Shown piece by piece: positions 15,419-23,299 of a stretch of 36,435 nt of DNA (the stretch's first letter is position 1; each line of letters starts with the position of its first letter). Below the pieces are notes generated by a model. It saw nothing but the letters and a program-made list of their open reading frames with translations. It made no database searches and was not told the origin of the DNA. This stretch comes from a virus. The stretch is from the IMG/VR virus record IMGVR_UViG_3300003873_000029, positions 1 to 36,435 of that record, one strand, 5' to 3'. Position numbers and translations under genes: made by a program.

Positions 15419-15993
15419 CTAAGCCTCCGAAGATTTTTGGTAATGATACGCTTCTAAATCAGCTTGTATGCTTTCAAACTCAACAACATCAAGGAACCTA
15501 TCGCTATCCCACTTTTCAATTTCATCAATCGAACCATACCCCTTTTTCGCCAGTTGGAATATGGTCGCGTCCTCATCGCTAACATTTGTGCATGTGACCA
15601 GATTGTCACACTCACGTCGAACATTAACGCTCAGTCGGTATCGCGACCTGCCAAAAAAGGGTAGCTAATCACAGCCAACGAAACGCCAATAAATGACAAA
15701 TAGTCATCCGGATGTTCTTCCCAATGAGCATCGCCCAACCTTGACAACAGCGAATCATTGAACGTAACTGAATCATTCACAACCGATTCAACTGGTTCAA
15801 ACTCAGCCGAGTCAAGAAATGCAAAGTCGTTATTGTGTATCTGTGCAGCAATGCCGGTATAAAAAGCGAATACTTTGCGGCGCTTCTTGTGAGTCATGGC
15901 CGTGAACTTATATTCACGCCCGTTTATCTCTGCGACACCGTCCGAATAAATCTTTTGTATCATTTCCTTTGCTTGTTCTTCTTGGCTCTGCAT
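15419..15993 (-). CDS. Tail assembly chaperone, -1 frameshift product (gpGT-like), 191 aa
   Basis: A second open frame, -1 relative to the chaperone, runs from a stop just upstream of the slippery site to TAG at 15421-15419, immediately before the tape-measure ATG. It has no ATG, GTG or TTG in its first 40 codons, so it can hardly be translated alone. A slip at TTTTTTG (15658-15652) gives 114 zero-frame residues plus 77 new ones, beginning GRSRYRLSVNV and ending YHYQKSSEA. This matches the lambda G/GT scheme in which the long form binds the tape measure. Confidence 0.8.
15631..15993 (-). CDS. Tail assembly chaperone (short, zero-frame form)
   Basis: The 120-residue protein lies between the tail tube and tape-measure genes, the invariable place of the tail assembly chaperone (lambda gpG-like). 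It is soluble and helical with a reading GREYKFTAMTHKKRRKVFAF core. Its start overlaps the tail-tube stop (TGATG). Near its 3' end the codons TAC CCT TTT TTG form a slippery sequence that allows a -1 frameshift into a longer form. Confidence 0.82.
   Translation of the reverse strand: MQSQEEQAKEMIQKIYSDGVAEINGREYKFTAMTHKKRRKVFAFYTGIAAQIHNNDFAFLDSAEFEPVESVVNDSVTFNDSLLSRLGDAHWEEHPDDYLSFIGVSLAVISYPFLAGRDTD
15652..15661 (-). promoter_or_regulatory. Programmed -1 ribosomal frameshift site
   Basis: The minus strand reads CCCTTTTTTG. In the chaperone frame this offers two X-XXY-YYZ heptamers, C-CCT-TTT (15661-15655) and T-TTT-TTG (15658-15652). The second is a classical slippery sequence. Both lead into the open -1 frame described above. 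Confidence 0.78.
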
Positions 15994-16424
15994 CAGATAT
16001 TCCTGAACGCGTTGCGGAATCTTATCGTATATTCCATCATCGCGTTTCCGTCTGTGTTGTTTTTCACGTTAGCCGGCTGTGTAGTAATGGATCCGTTCTC
16101 CAGCGTATATGACTCGGCGGCCGGTTTTCCATCGCGCGTAAAATCCTCTTTTACTGAACCATTAAACACAGTGATATTACCCTGATTTTTTGCACTGTTT
16201 AAGAAAATATCCGACCCGCTCTGCTTCTGCACTCGTAGTACCAGGTCACAGACTGTCGCATCAGACCTCACATTGATATTTACACTACCATTCGCCGCAT
16301 TGACCTGACTAGATAATGGATTGACTGGGTTAAGCTCTACAATATCACCGACTCCAAAATCTGTGATAGCAACCCCGTTTAAAACTACCGAGGTGCTATC
16401 TGCTTGCATTGTAATTACTGACAT
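15993..16424 (-). CDS. Tail tube protein (DUF3277-like)
   Basis: The 143-residue protein (VVLNGVAITDFGVGDIVEL, SVNINVRSDATVCDLVLRVQ, then AMMEYTIRFRNAF) has the beta-rich pattern and size of myovirus tube proteins. It directly follows the sheath gene and precedes the chaperone, the standard order. It stacks as hexamers to form the inner tail tube. Confidence 0.85.
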   Translation of the reverse strand: MSVITMQADSTSVVLNGVAITDFGVGDIVELNPVNPLSSQVNAANGSVNINVRSDATVCDLVLRVQKQSGSDIFLNSAKNQGNITVFNGSVKEDFTRDGKPAAESYTLENGSITTQPANVKNNTDGNAMMEYTIRFRNAFRNI

Positions 16425-16436
16425 AATTTATACTCC

Positions 16437-17948
16437 TCAGATATTAAAGTTGATTATGATATCAACTGAATGAATGGCGCCAGCGTTTTTCACTGCCGCT
16501 TGCAATACCGGCGATTTGCGGGCCTGCCGGTCAGCCTGTGGCTGGTCTGCTAATTTGCCTGCAAGCCAATAGAAGCCGTTCGCCAGTATATTGCGCTCGA
16601 ACGTGTCGCGATCACCGAAATAGTCAGGACTCGACCAGGTCCCCGGGGCAAATACCCCCGCGCGGACAAATCCGCGCGTAGTCTTATCGCCCTGATCTAA
16701 CAACTGATTCACGCCGCGTTGTGTTTGCGGAATTTTCGTTGACGTTGATTTCAACAAGTTATACATATCCGTTTGAACCGCATCAATAAACGCGATCAGG
16801 TTGTATCGATTGTCCTGAAAGTCATTAGCCCCGCTAGTCAAAATTACGGGCGTATTCTTTATTGACGTGTAAAGGTCAAGGCCGACTGTTTTAGCGTTTG
16901 CGATCTCTGTTTGCGTGTATGATTCTGACATGATCGGAAGTGATTTAAGTTGCAAAGTCAAAGCCGAGTTTTCGGCATTAAAATTCACAGTATGAGCGCG
17001 GGCCATGTATGCAGTAGCAAACAAACGATTGCCAGCGTGACTGAATAACATGCGATAGTTAGTAAGGCTTGATAGTTTAATATCCCATACTACGCTTGTA
17101 GGGTCAACGGTAAGGTCTGATGCTGCGCTGAACACGTCATACATTAGAACATTATTCGCTTGCGCCCATGCGGCCAAATCTTTCGACTCGATATCAGTAG
17201 GGTTGTCGATGAACACAGCACCCTTGATGTTAACCAGCGCCTTCAGCTCTGTGATCGCCGACACTTTAGTCTCGACGGGTAATACAACCGATGCAGCACC
17301 CTGTACAGCCGCAGCGCCGGATCCAGCAGACAGTCCCAAAATAGTGCCGATAAACGTTCCACCCGCTCCTGGACTCGCTACTGTAATCGTGCTCAGCGCG
17401 CCGGTTGCCGCGCTCGTTACCAAAATCTCATTGTCCACAGATACAGTAACCGCCGTGCCGGTGATGCCTGATACCTCACTGTCCAGCAATGCCGCAACCT
17501 CCGCGAGACTTGTCACGGAACGCAAATCCATGGCGGCAACGCTGACTGTCGTTCCGTCCACATCGATATTCAGCGAACCGTCTGATATAGACTGCAACTG
17601 ACTGACGACTGTTGCTGATGATAGTTGCGCGCCTTTCAATACAGCATGAGATGCAGCAACTGTTTCAGACGTGCCGCGCCAATATCCCGCCACAAAAACA
17701 CCCCCTGCATTGACAGGGTTCGGCTGCGTTCCAAAAAAAGCGGCTGCGTGAGCGTACATGTCAGACGATGTGCCGAACGCTGACGCAACTGACCCAATGT
17801 CGCTAAATAAAGCATATCGGTTAGCTGAGTCGATAGGCCCGGTTTTGTTACTCGTCAACACTGCACATACGTTCATGTTATCGCGCGCAGCGAGCAGACC
17901 CGCAGGCAGTAGAGCCACATTGATTACGTTATTTATATTAGTTTGCAT
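16437..17948 (-). CDS. Contractile tail sheath protein (DUF3383)
   Basis: The 503-residue protein matches DUF3383 sheath proteins: N-terminal NNVINVALLPAG, the Gly/Ala-rich beta region around residues 170-215, ALFSDIGSVASAFGTSS and the C-terminal YWLAGKLADQPQADRQARKS stretch. It contracts to drive the tube into the host. ATG at 17948 is chosen for its GGAA site and overlap with the terminator gene; in-frame starts at 17960 and 17978 lack usable spacing. Confidence 0.92.
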   Translation of the reverse strand: MQTNINNVINVALLPAGLLAARDNMNVCAVLTSNKTGPIDSANRYALFSDIGSVASAFGTSSDMYAHAAAFFGTQPNPVNAGGVFVAGYWRGTSETVAASHAVLKGAQLSSATVVSQLQSISDGSLNIDVDGTTVSVAAMDLRSVTSLAEVAALLDSEVSGITGTAVTVSVDNEILVTSAATGALSTITVASPGAGGTFIGTILGLSAGSGAAAVQGAASVVLPVETKVSAITELKALVNIKGAVFIDNPTDIESKDLAAWAQANNVLMYDVFSAASDLTVDPTSVVWDIKLSSLTNYRMLFSHAGNRLFATAYMARAHTVNFNAENSALTLQLKSLPIMSESYTQTEIANAKTVGLDLYTSIKNTPVILTSGANDFQDNRYNLIAFIDAVQTDMYNLLKSTSTKIPQTQRGVNQLLDQGDKTTRGFVRAGVFAPGTWSSPDYFGDRDTFERNILANGFYWLAGKLADQPQADRQARKSPVLQAAVKNAGAIHSVDIIINFNI

Positions 17949-18441
17949 ATTGTATTCCATCCTCTGTCCTGATTTCAATCTGTGCTGTATCTATCCGCAA
18001 ATTATTGACAGTCTCTGACGCCGATATGTACGCGGTCAATTCAATTTGAACACGCTCGCCGTATTGCTGCCCGGTCAAGGCCTTGACGTCTGTCAACCCC
18101 GTCGACTGATATAACGCTACGGCATGCAAATCTTTCAGCTCTAAAGCAGCCTGCGAATTCAGCAAAATAGCAAGCTTTGTCGCAGTTGCATACGCGTTTT
18201 TACCGTAAAAATCGACTGTTACTCGTCCGCTCAGTAACATGTCATACGTCATCGTTTCTGCGATTCCGTCGAAATGGTTGCCCGATGCTGAGCGTAGCAT
18301 TGGGCCAATATTATCAACAACTATATAACCCGTCTCAAATTGCTCGCGCACAAAATTTTGACGACCGATCCGGATCAGCTGATCGTCATACGAGAGCAGG
18401 TCGCGAATAACCAGAGCTGTGCGCGTCACAGCTGTATTCAT
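17938..18441 (-). CDS. Tail terminator / neck protein (gp12-like, LIC_12616 family)
   Basis: The 167-residue protein has GYIVVDNIGPMLRSASGNHFDG and RVTVDFYGKNAYATATKLAILL, the pattern of phage neck terminator proteins that cap the tube. It comes just before the sheath gene. Overlaps of 4 bp (upstream) and 11 bp (downstream) tie it into the late operon. Confidence 0.75.
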   Translation of the reverse strand: MNTAVTRTALVIRDLLSYDDQLIRIGRQNFVREQFETGYIVVDNIGPMLRSASGNHFDGIAETMTYDMLLSGRVTVDFYGKNAYATATKLAILLNSQAALELKDLHAVALYQSTGLTDVKALTGQQYGERVQIELTAYISASETVNNLRIDTAQIEIRTEDGIQYAN

Positions 18442-18770
18442 ATCAGCGTCCTTTTTGTCTGCTCTGCGATAGCTTCTGTAAATCCAAACGACTGATAGTC
18501 ACCATCGTCAATTATCTTGTAATCCTCGCCATTCACTTCCACAAACTCGCCAATAAACAATGGAACGCTTGCATGAACAAGAATATACCGAAGTGAAAAG
18601 TCGATATTGAGTGCGCTCAAATGCTCTTTCTGCGCTGGCTGAACTACCGCTTCAACTGTGCGTGGTGTCACCGTATCTGATTCGATAAAGTTGACCGTGC
18701 TTTTGGTTACAGTCTTGACGATGATGGGCTTGGTCCATGATGCCAATACGTTAGCAACGTTAGGAAGCAT
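18438..18770 (-). CDS. Head completion / neck protein, 110 aa
   Basis: The 110-residue, beta-rich protein (PRTVEAVVQPAQ, GEFVEVNGEDYKIIDDGDY) resembles small head-tail joining proteins by size, strand pattern and position between the gp10-like protein and the terminator. It overlaps the upstream gene by 11 bp. No firm family name. Confidence 0.6.
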   Translation of the reverse strand: MLPNVANVLASWTKPIIVKTVTKSTVNFIESDTVTPRTVEAVVQPAQKEHLSALNIDFSLRYILVHASVPLFIGEFVEVNGEDYKIIDDGDYQSFGFTEAIAEQTKRTLI

Positions 18771-19227
18771 TGCGTACTGCCCATGTTATTGAGCTGCGCA
18801 ACAACCCTGTGTCTATTAAGACTTGCGACGATCCTTTAGCCTTTTTAGTGCTCTCCGCGATATCTTGCCATTGACCATACCCCATCGTAGTAAACGCGCC
18901 TTTGCTGTAATTCGTCGCAATCACGCCAATTCGACCGAGTGCAACTGATGGCTTTTGACCATTAACCACAGATTCAAACTGTTTTGATATCGCCTTGTTA
19001 ATCTCATCTCGTTTGACAATAAACGGCACGCGCAAAAAAGAACGCTGAGGAACACGACCATGCCCGAACTCATTCTGTGCGCCGACCTGAATCACTGTCA
19101 TGCCATCGCCGTAAACTTCTCCGCCGACTTTGTCGTTAGGTAGACCAACGTCCACTGATGCCCGGGACAGTTTATACAACTTGGCAGCCATCTTTTCAGT
19201 GTAGGCAAGGAAATCTTTCGGGATCAT
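18760..19227 (-). CDS. HK97 gp10-like neck / morphogenesis protein
   Basis: The 155-residue protein has VGAQNEFGHGRVPQRSFLRV and the C-terminal LIDTGLLRSSITWAVR, the conserved blocks of gp10-like and virion morphogenesis (gpG/Mu-like) proteins found in the neck region. It overlaps the DUF4054 gene by 4 bp. It probably takes part in joining head and tail. Confidence 0.78.
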   Translation of the reverse strand: MIPKDFLAYTEKMAAKLYKLSRASVDVGLPNDKVGGEVYGDGMTVIQVGAQNEFGHGRVPQRSFLRVPFIVKRDEINKAISKQFESVVNGQKPSVALGRIGVIATNYSKGAFTTMGYGQWQDIAESTKKAKGSSQVLIDTGLLRSSITWAVRNAS

Positions 19228-19568
19228 ACAGCAACCGAGCCGAATTGATTAGCAGTCAAAAGTAAAAACTTTTGCCCGTATTTCGTCGAACTGAAAAAGT
19301 CAGCCAGCGCGCCAGTCCTCGTCGATTGCGAATAGCTCTCGGACACGCTGCCAACTGATTTGCTTTGTGCGTTTTGCACTGATGAGCTGCTCGACTCGAT
19401 TTCCAACACCAACAAATGCGCGACAAGATTTAATACAGCTTCTTTATTGAGTGCGTAGCTCTTATTGTAATAAGACGCACACACTGTCTCAATAATTGGA
19501 AGATAAATGTCCACATCAGCCGTAGCAAATGCAGGAAACCGAGCCTTGAAGTCTGTAATTAAAGACAC
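19224..19568 (-). CDS. DUF4054 head-tail connector
   Basis: The N-terminus (LITDFKARFPAFATADVDIY) and the C-terminal TKYGQKFLLLT block mark DUF4054, a small helical connector that attaches under the portal. The 114-residue length fits. It follows the 70-residue unknown gene by 3 bp. Confidence 0.82.
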   Translation of the reverse strand: MSLITDFKARFPAFATADVDIYLPIIETVCASYYNKSYALNKEAVLNLVAHLLVLEIESSSSSVQNAQSKSVGSVSESYSQSTRTGALADFFSSTKYGQKFLLLTANQFGSVAV

Positions 19569-19571
19569 TGA

Positions 19572-19784
19572 TTAACCGCGTTTCAACACGCCAAGCTCAA
19601 CCGCGCGGTCAATTTTCTGCATTAGCATTTTGTCCTTTTTGTCTTTTGCTAAAAGTTTGTAGGTGTCTCCAACTCCTACTGTGATATGATTTATCACGCG
19701 AATGTTTTTGGAAACATTTGTCAACCGGTCTTGCACCCGATTATTATTTTCCTTCACGTCGTCAATTACTTCTTCGTCGTTCAT
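19572..19784 (-). CDS. Hypothetical protein, 70 aa
   Basis: The protein is strongly charged, with acidic residues at the start (MNDEEVIDDVKENNNRVQD) and a Lys-rich stretch (LLAKDKKDKMLMQKIDRA). No family recognised. It sits between the capsid gene and the connectors and is separated from the capsid gene by a strong stem-loop, so it may be expressed at a different level. Confidence 0.6.
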   Translation of the reverse strand: MNDEEVIDDVKENNNRVQDRLTNVSKNIRVINHITVGVGDTYKLLAKDKKDKMLMQKIDRAVELGVLKRG

Positions 19785-19811
19785 TCCATACTCCTATATC
19801 GTGAGTTGATC

Positions 19812-19840
19812 AGGCGCGGCAATCACGTATTGCCGCGCCT
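19812..19840. terminator. 12-bp perfect stem-loop after the capsid gene
   Basis: AGGCGCGGCAAT (19812-19823) and its exact reverse complement (19829-19840) flank a 5-base loop, starting 6 nt beyond the capsid stop on the minus strand. No T-tract follows, so it is not a complete intrinsic terminator. It more likely acts as a 3' stabiliser or partial attenuator that raises capsid mRNA relative to downstream genes. Confidence 0.7.
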
Positions 19841-19846
19841 CGTGAA

Positions 19847-20815
19847 TTATAAACCTGTCAGAATATAACCTGACGTATCGTCCAGCACGTCTAATCCGGC
19901 AATCCTGTATTTACTGTCAATCCGATAGTCAAACGACCCCATTTGGATGATCATCCCGATTTCGAGCGGAGTCGGCAGCCGCATTTTCATGGCCTCGCTG
20001 TTTATTGCATATGCAACAGTATGAGACACGCCAGTTCCGCCCGCATTGTCCGCGCGGAAAGTGCCACGGAACTCAACGCCCGGAAAATTTGCTCTCAACG
20101 CGTTGAGCACGCTAGCTGATCCGTTCGTTGTGCTCAGAATAGTTACATTCAGCGTGTTGAGCACGTGAATGGGCATGTCTACGCGTACAGCCATGTATTC
20201 GGGCGTATTGTTTACTGCGTTATGCTGCGCGATAACCAATCCAGCAACATCATTATACATTTGCAGCGATGTCAGTGTGCCGACGGCACCGGTGGCAACC
20301 GATGATGCGAATCCAGGATGATTCAGCAAACCAGTCGAACCAGCAATGCCGGGGAAACCGAGATAGCCGATCTGGTCAACTTCGCGCAAATACAGTCGAT
20401 TGTGAGCTGTGACATAATCAGACACCAGATTAATATGCTGCAGCTCGGCCTGCTTAACTTCTGTGTCGGACCAGATTGAATGAGCCTCTCGCTCAACGAC
20501 TTTAATATGAGAGTCTTCGCCCATCATCGAGATCTTGCCCTTGTTTCCTGACACATCGCCTGCGGTCGTAAATTCACCCAGCTCCTGCTTTCTGAGCGAC
20601 TGAATGACAGCAGCATACCCGCCGGTATTGTCTGCTACAATTCCGCTATTAACAAACGACAGCTCCGGATATTTCTTTTCAAAAATCTGTGGGTCAACAG
20701 CAGTTAGATTACGTGCGAGCACAGAGCCGGCATACGCATCGGTGAATCCAACGCGCTTGCCGGAATCCATGAACTGCTTGAATTTATCTAGGTTATATAA
20801 GTTACCGATTTTCAT
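19847..20815 (-). CDS. Major capsid protein (DUF2184 / encapsulin-like fold)
   Basis: The 322-residue protein matches DUF2184 capsid proteins of myoviruses: SIWSDTEVKQAELQHINLVS, YLGFPGIAGSTGLLNHPG and AVRVDMPIHVLNTLNVTILS. It forms the HK97-fold shell. It follows the cement protein gene, and a strong stem-loop lies just past its stop. Confidence 0.92.
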   Translation of the reverse strand: MKIGNLYNLDKFKQFMDSGKRVGFTDAYAGSVLARNLTAVDPQIFEKKYPELSFVNSGIVADNTGGYAAVIQSLRKQELGEFTTAGDVSGNKGKISMMGEDSHIKVVEREAHSIWSDTEVKQAELQHINLVSDYVTAHNRLYLREVDQIGYLGFPGIAGSTGLLNHPGFASSVATGAVGTLTSLQMYNDVAGLVIAQHNAVNNTPEYMAVRVDMPIHVLNTLNVTILSTTNGSASVLNALRANFPGVEFRGTFRADNAGGTGVSHTVAYAINSEAMKMRLPTPLEIGMIIQMGSFDYRIDSKYRIAGLDVLDDTSGYILTGL

Positions 20816-20828
20816 TTTATGCTCCTTA

Positions 20829-21278
20829 TTATTTCAGGCGAATGAGCCACACATTGGGCTTGATTTCTTCGATGTATTCTGCATTTGTTGCGACGTCCGT
20901 GCTCGTTGCTGTTGCCATGCCTTCTGATCCAACCGCGTTTGACGCGTAAACAGGCCCAAACTGTGCAGGCGTCTCGCCCGGCTTAACGTCAACGGTCACC
21001 AGACCGGCTCGCATATACTCAACCTGCGAGAAAATTGTATTATCAACAACTCCGCCAGATTCGACGGGGCTAGCTACGTTTCGCAGCACTACACCTGCAA
21101 TAACGGGTGCTGGGTTGCCTGCCATGTTGTTAATAGAGCCAGCAACCAGCTGAGCAAATCGACCAATATTGAGCAGATTCTCGAATAGCACAGACGTCAG
21201 CACGGCCAGCGTCGTTCCGTGCCGTTCACCCGCGCCAATAACCTGCGGATCGTTTAAAAGTTTTGTTGGGAATGTCAT
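20829..21278 (-). CDS. Structural cement / decoration protein (Gp24-like)
   Basis: The 149-residue protein has the SINNMAGNPAPVIAGVVLRN and YMRAGLVTVDVKPGETPAQF blocks seen in the Gp24-type structural cement family. It is encoded between protease/scaffold and capsid, where decoration proteins usually lie. It should clamp capsomers on the mature shell. Confidence 0.75.
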   Translation of the reverse strand: MTFPTKLLNDPQVIGAGERHGTTLAVLTSVLFENLLNIGRFAQLVAGSINNMAGNPAPVIAGVVLRNVASPVESGGVVDNTIFSQVEYMRAGLVTVDVKPGETPAQFGPVYASNAVGSEGMATATSTDVATNAEYIEEIKPNVWLIRLK

Positions 21279-21279
21279 T

Positions 21280-21867
21280 TTAGATCTCCTGGTCTTTTAG
21301 TTTGTCAATCGCAGACGATACGTCGCCGTCTGCAAAATTCTTGTAACTTGCTGCCGCGCTTTTCAACATCTTAAATGCAACTGGCAATTCGGCATCCGTG
21401 AACGTGTCAGTCGTTTCTGTTGCTAGAGCATCGCGCATGATTGTCGCCGTATCTTTGTCAGTAAAATCATAATCGGAATCAACAAATCGACGTGCCTTCT
21501 CGATCACCGCGCCATGAGCTTTTACAGCAGCGTCCGCAAATTCTTTGGACTGTTTCGCGACCGCGTCGGAAAATAGTTTTTCACTCTGTGAGTCACCTAT
21601 CTGAGTACCCGCTTGTGGGTCAGCTTGTGGGTCGGCTTGTGGGTCGGCTTGTGGGTCGGCTTGTGGGTCGGCTTGTGGGTCGGCTTGTGGTGTTACTGAT
21701 CCCGCGCCCGCGGACTCGAGGACTTTATTCAGTACCGGCACAAGTTTAGCGAGCTGATCGACGGGGACTGATTTGATCGCCTCAGGCAGTGCCGTCACCA
21801 GGGCGATTATTTGCTGCAAATTCGGCTTACCTGCATCATCGCAGAATGCTTCATGTAGTTTTTCCAT
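21280..21867 (-). CDS. Internal in-frame scaffold protein, 195 aa
   Basis: Inside the protease gene an ATG (21867-21865) is preceded by AAGGAG with a 5-nt spacer, the best ribosome-binding site in the neighbourhood. Translation from here gives MEKLHEAFCDDAG and onward: the acidic helical C-terminal half without the protease. Nested scaffolds made this way are established for lambda C/Nu3 and relatives. The in-frame position at the domain border supports real use. Confidence 0.68.
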   Translation of the reverse strand: MEKLHEAFCDDAGKPNLQQIIALVTALPEAIKSVPVDQLAKLVPVLNKVLESAGAGSVTPQADPQADPQADPQADPQADPQADPQAGTQIGDSQSEKLFSDAVAKQSKEFADAAVKAHGAVIEKARRFVDSDYDFTDKDTATIMRDALATETTDTFTDAELPVAFKMLKSAAASYKNFADGDVSSAIDKLKDQEI

Positions 21868-22398
21868 ATTCTCTCCTTCTGTTTTTTTATCAAGAAAACT
21901 GCACATTGATCCGCATCGGCCTCGATCAACTACAGCTAAATGATGCGGCACAATATCAAGTTGTTCAAAATCATAATCATCATGCGGCACCAGATCGGCC
22001 ATGTATCCCAGCGACAGCTCGCGCTTTCCTGCATCAACCGTCGCTTGCATGGCGTCGCTCAATAACAAATGATTTTTGATTGCTATTGTGGTTTTAGTGG
22101 ACGGGTCTGATGCGTCAACCATTTCAGCATTAGAAACAGTGCCACAACTTTTCGGAGCAGGAACGTCCAGCGTTACATGTTCGTCTGTAATCGGGATCCC
22201 TGCCATTTTCATAGCTGTATTAGCGATGGTTGCTGGGGAACGATAAACAGTAAACGTACTGTCAGATGGCTCCATGCCTAATTCTGCCCCGCTGTACTCG
22301 AGCAATCCGTCGCGAACGCTCACCGCTGTTTTTTGCGTTGGGTCGAAAACGACCGCATCTGTAAACGCGCCACGATATGATTTTTGTTTAGCTGACAT
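21280..22398 (-). CDS. DUF2213 prohead protease-scaffold fusion
   Basis: Residues 1 to about 170 of 372 form a DUF2213 capsid-maturation protease (GIPITDEHVTLDVP, REL SLGYM, and DIVPHHLAVVDRGRCG blocks, with His and Ser candidates for catalysis). The rest is a helical, acidic scaffold-like region with a PQAD repeat at about 237-264. An internal start at 21867 would yield the scaffold alone. ATG at 22398 is preferred; an in-frame TTG at 22416 is possible. The product should cleave itself and the scaffold during head maturation. Confidence 0.82.
   Translation of the reverse strand: MSAKQKSYRGAFTDAVVFDPTQKTAVSVRDGLLEYSGAELGMEPSDSTFTVYRSPATIANTAMKMAGIPITDEHVTLDVPAPKSCGTVSNAEMVDASDPSTKTTIAIKNHLLLSDAMQATVDAGKRELSLGYMADLVPHDDYDFEQLDIVPHHLAVVDRGRCGSMCSFLDKKTEGENMEKLHEAFCDDAGKPNLQQIIALVTALPEAIKSVPVDQLAKLVPVLNKVLESAGAGSVTPQADPQADPQADPQADPQADPQADPQAGTQIGDSQSEKLFSDAVAKQSKEFADAAVKAHGAVIEKARRFVDSDYDFTDKDTATIMRDALATETTDTFTDAELPVAFKMLKSAAASYKNFADGDVSSAIDKLKDQEI
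21611..21690. repeat. 12-bp tandem repeat encoding PQAD
   Basis: Six complete 12-base units (plus strand GCTTGTGGGTCG, the first ending CA instead of CG) run from 21611 to 21682 and a partial one follows. On the minus strand they encode six Pro-Gln-Ala-Asp tetrapeptides plus PQAG, a flexible linker in the scaffold. Near-identical units imply recent slippage and probably length variation. Confidence 0.9.
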
Positions 22399-22483
22399 AA
22401 TGTGCTTTCTATTCAACTAATCCGCCCATGTCAAGAGGTTAATATGTAACCGTTAAGAATTACACATGTGGATATGTGGATGT

Positions 22484-23299
22484 TTAATCCTCCGGTATTA
22501 CATATTCAGTGTAGCATCTGCATTGATAGTCAATGCCGGGCAGTAGTGATTTACCATCTGTCGATGAATACAGGCCCTTGCTCACATCAAATTTTTTCCC
22601 GTCTCTAACTGCGTGAGAGTGTCGAACACGTTCATCCTCGCTGGTTCGCCATATGCCCTCAGTAATTCCCAGATTTTGCGCCCTTATTTTGCCCGTGATA
22701 GTGTTGAAATTTGCAATTTGATTGCGAGCTATAAAACGAGCGTGATTCTTGCGCTTTTCTACCACACCTTCAAAATTCTTCATGACGTCTTCTAGCGACC
22801 CGCCAACCGCCATCGCGCGTAGTGTATTTGCTGAGTATTCTGCCAGAGTGTTATCTCGCAATTTTTTGACCCAGGCTGACGTCTCAAGCATCAATGCGTT
22901 GATATTTGCCTTCAGCCCTTCCGTTGCTATTAGTTCAGAGCTTGGTATGCCGATCCGGCGCTCTACAAGATCATATAGCTGTTGCTGGTTGCGAGTGTTC
23001 ACTTTGTTTAGGACATTATTTACCATTTTATCAATGCGCTTGTTTGCGAACTGTTTCATAAGTCTTCGGTTTGTCTTGTTTGCCAGCATCGTCACGACCT
23101 TGGCGTAGTTGCCCGTCTGAGCATCTGAAAACTTAGCAATAGTTGATTTATGCAGACCCAATATCACATTATTTTTATATCGTTCGGTTATCTCTGATAT
23201 CATGTAAGCTATAACGCGGTCAAGCTCATGCGTTTGCGATTTTGGAGCTAGCGGGGATCTAATCACAGCCCCGCCGCTTGCAGTTACGTTACGCTTCAT
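22484..23299 (-). CDS. Mu gpF / SPP1 gp7-like head morphogenesis protein
   Basis: The C-terminal part (HARFIARNQIANFNTITGKI, GIWRTSEDERVRHSHAVRDG, then LPGIDYQCRCY) is the conserved Mu F-like domain of minor head proteins that bind the portal. The 271-residue form starts at ATG 23299, which has AGGG 6 nt upstream and overlaps the portal stop; an in-frame start at 23422 would lie far inside the portal gene. It may enter the host with the DNA. Confidence 0.88.
   Translation of the reverse strand: MKRNVTASGGAVIRSPLAPKSQTHELDRVIAYMISEITERYKNNVILGLHKSTIAKFSDAQTGNYAKVVTMLANKTNRRLMKQFANKRIDKMVNNVLNKVNTRNQQQLYDLVERRIGIPSSELIATEGLKANINALMLETSAWVKKLRDNTLAEYSANTLRAMAVGGSLEDVMKNFEGVVEKRKNHARFIARNQIANFNTITGKIRAQNLGITEGIWRTSEDERVRHSHAVRDGKKFDVSKGLYSSTDGKSLLPGIDYQCRCYTEYVIPED

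Noticed and set aside
21611-21690. CRISPR-like array
   Set aside because: The 12-bp units are directly adjacent with no spacers and encode a regular tetrapeptide in frame.
22429-22434. TTGACA on the minus strand before the protease gene as a promoter
   Set aside because: The matching -10 (TAGAAA) would put the transcript start at or past the start codon, leaving no leader.
22440-22460. GGTTA/TAACC inverted repeat between the protease and Mu F-like genes
   Set aside because: Only 5-bp arms in AT-rich DNA; no better than chance in a window of this size.
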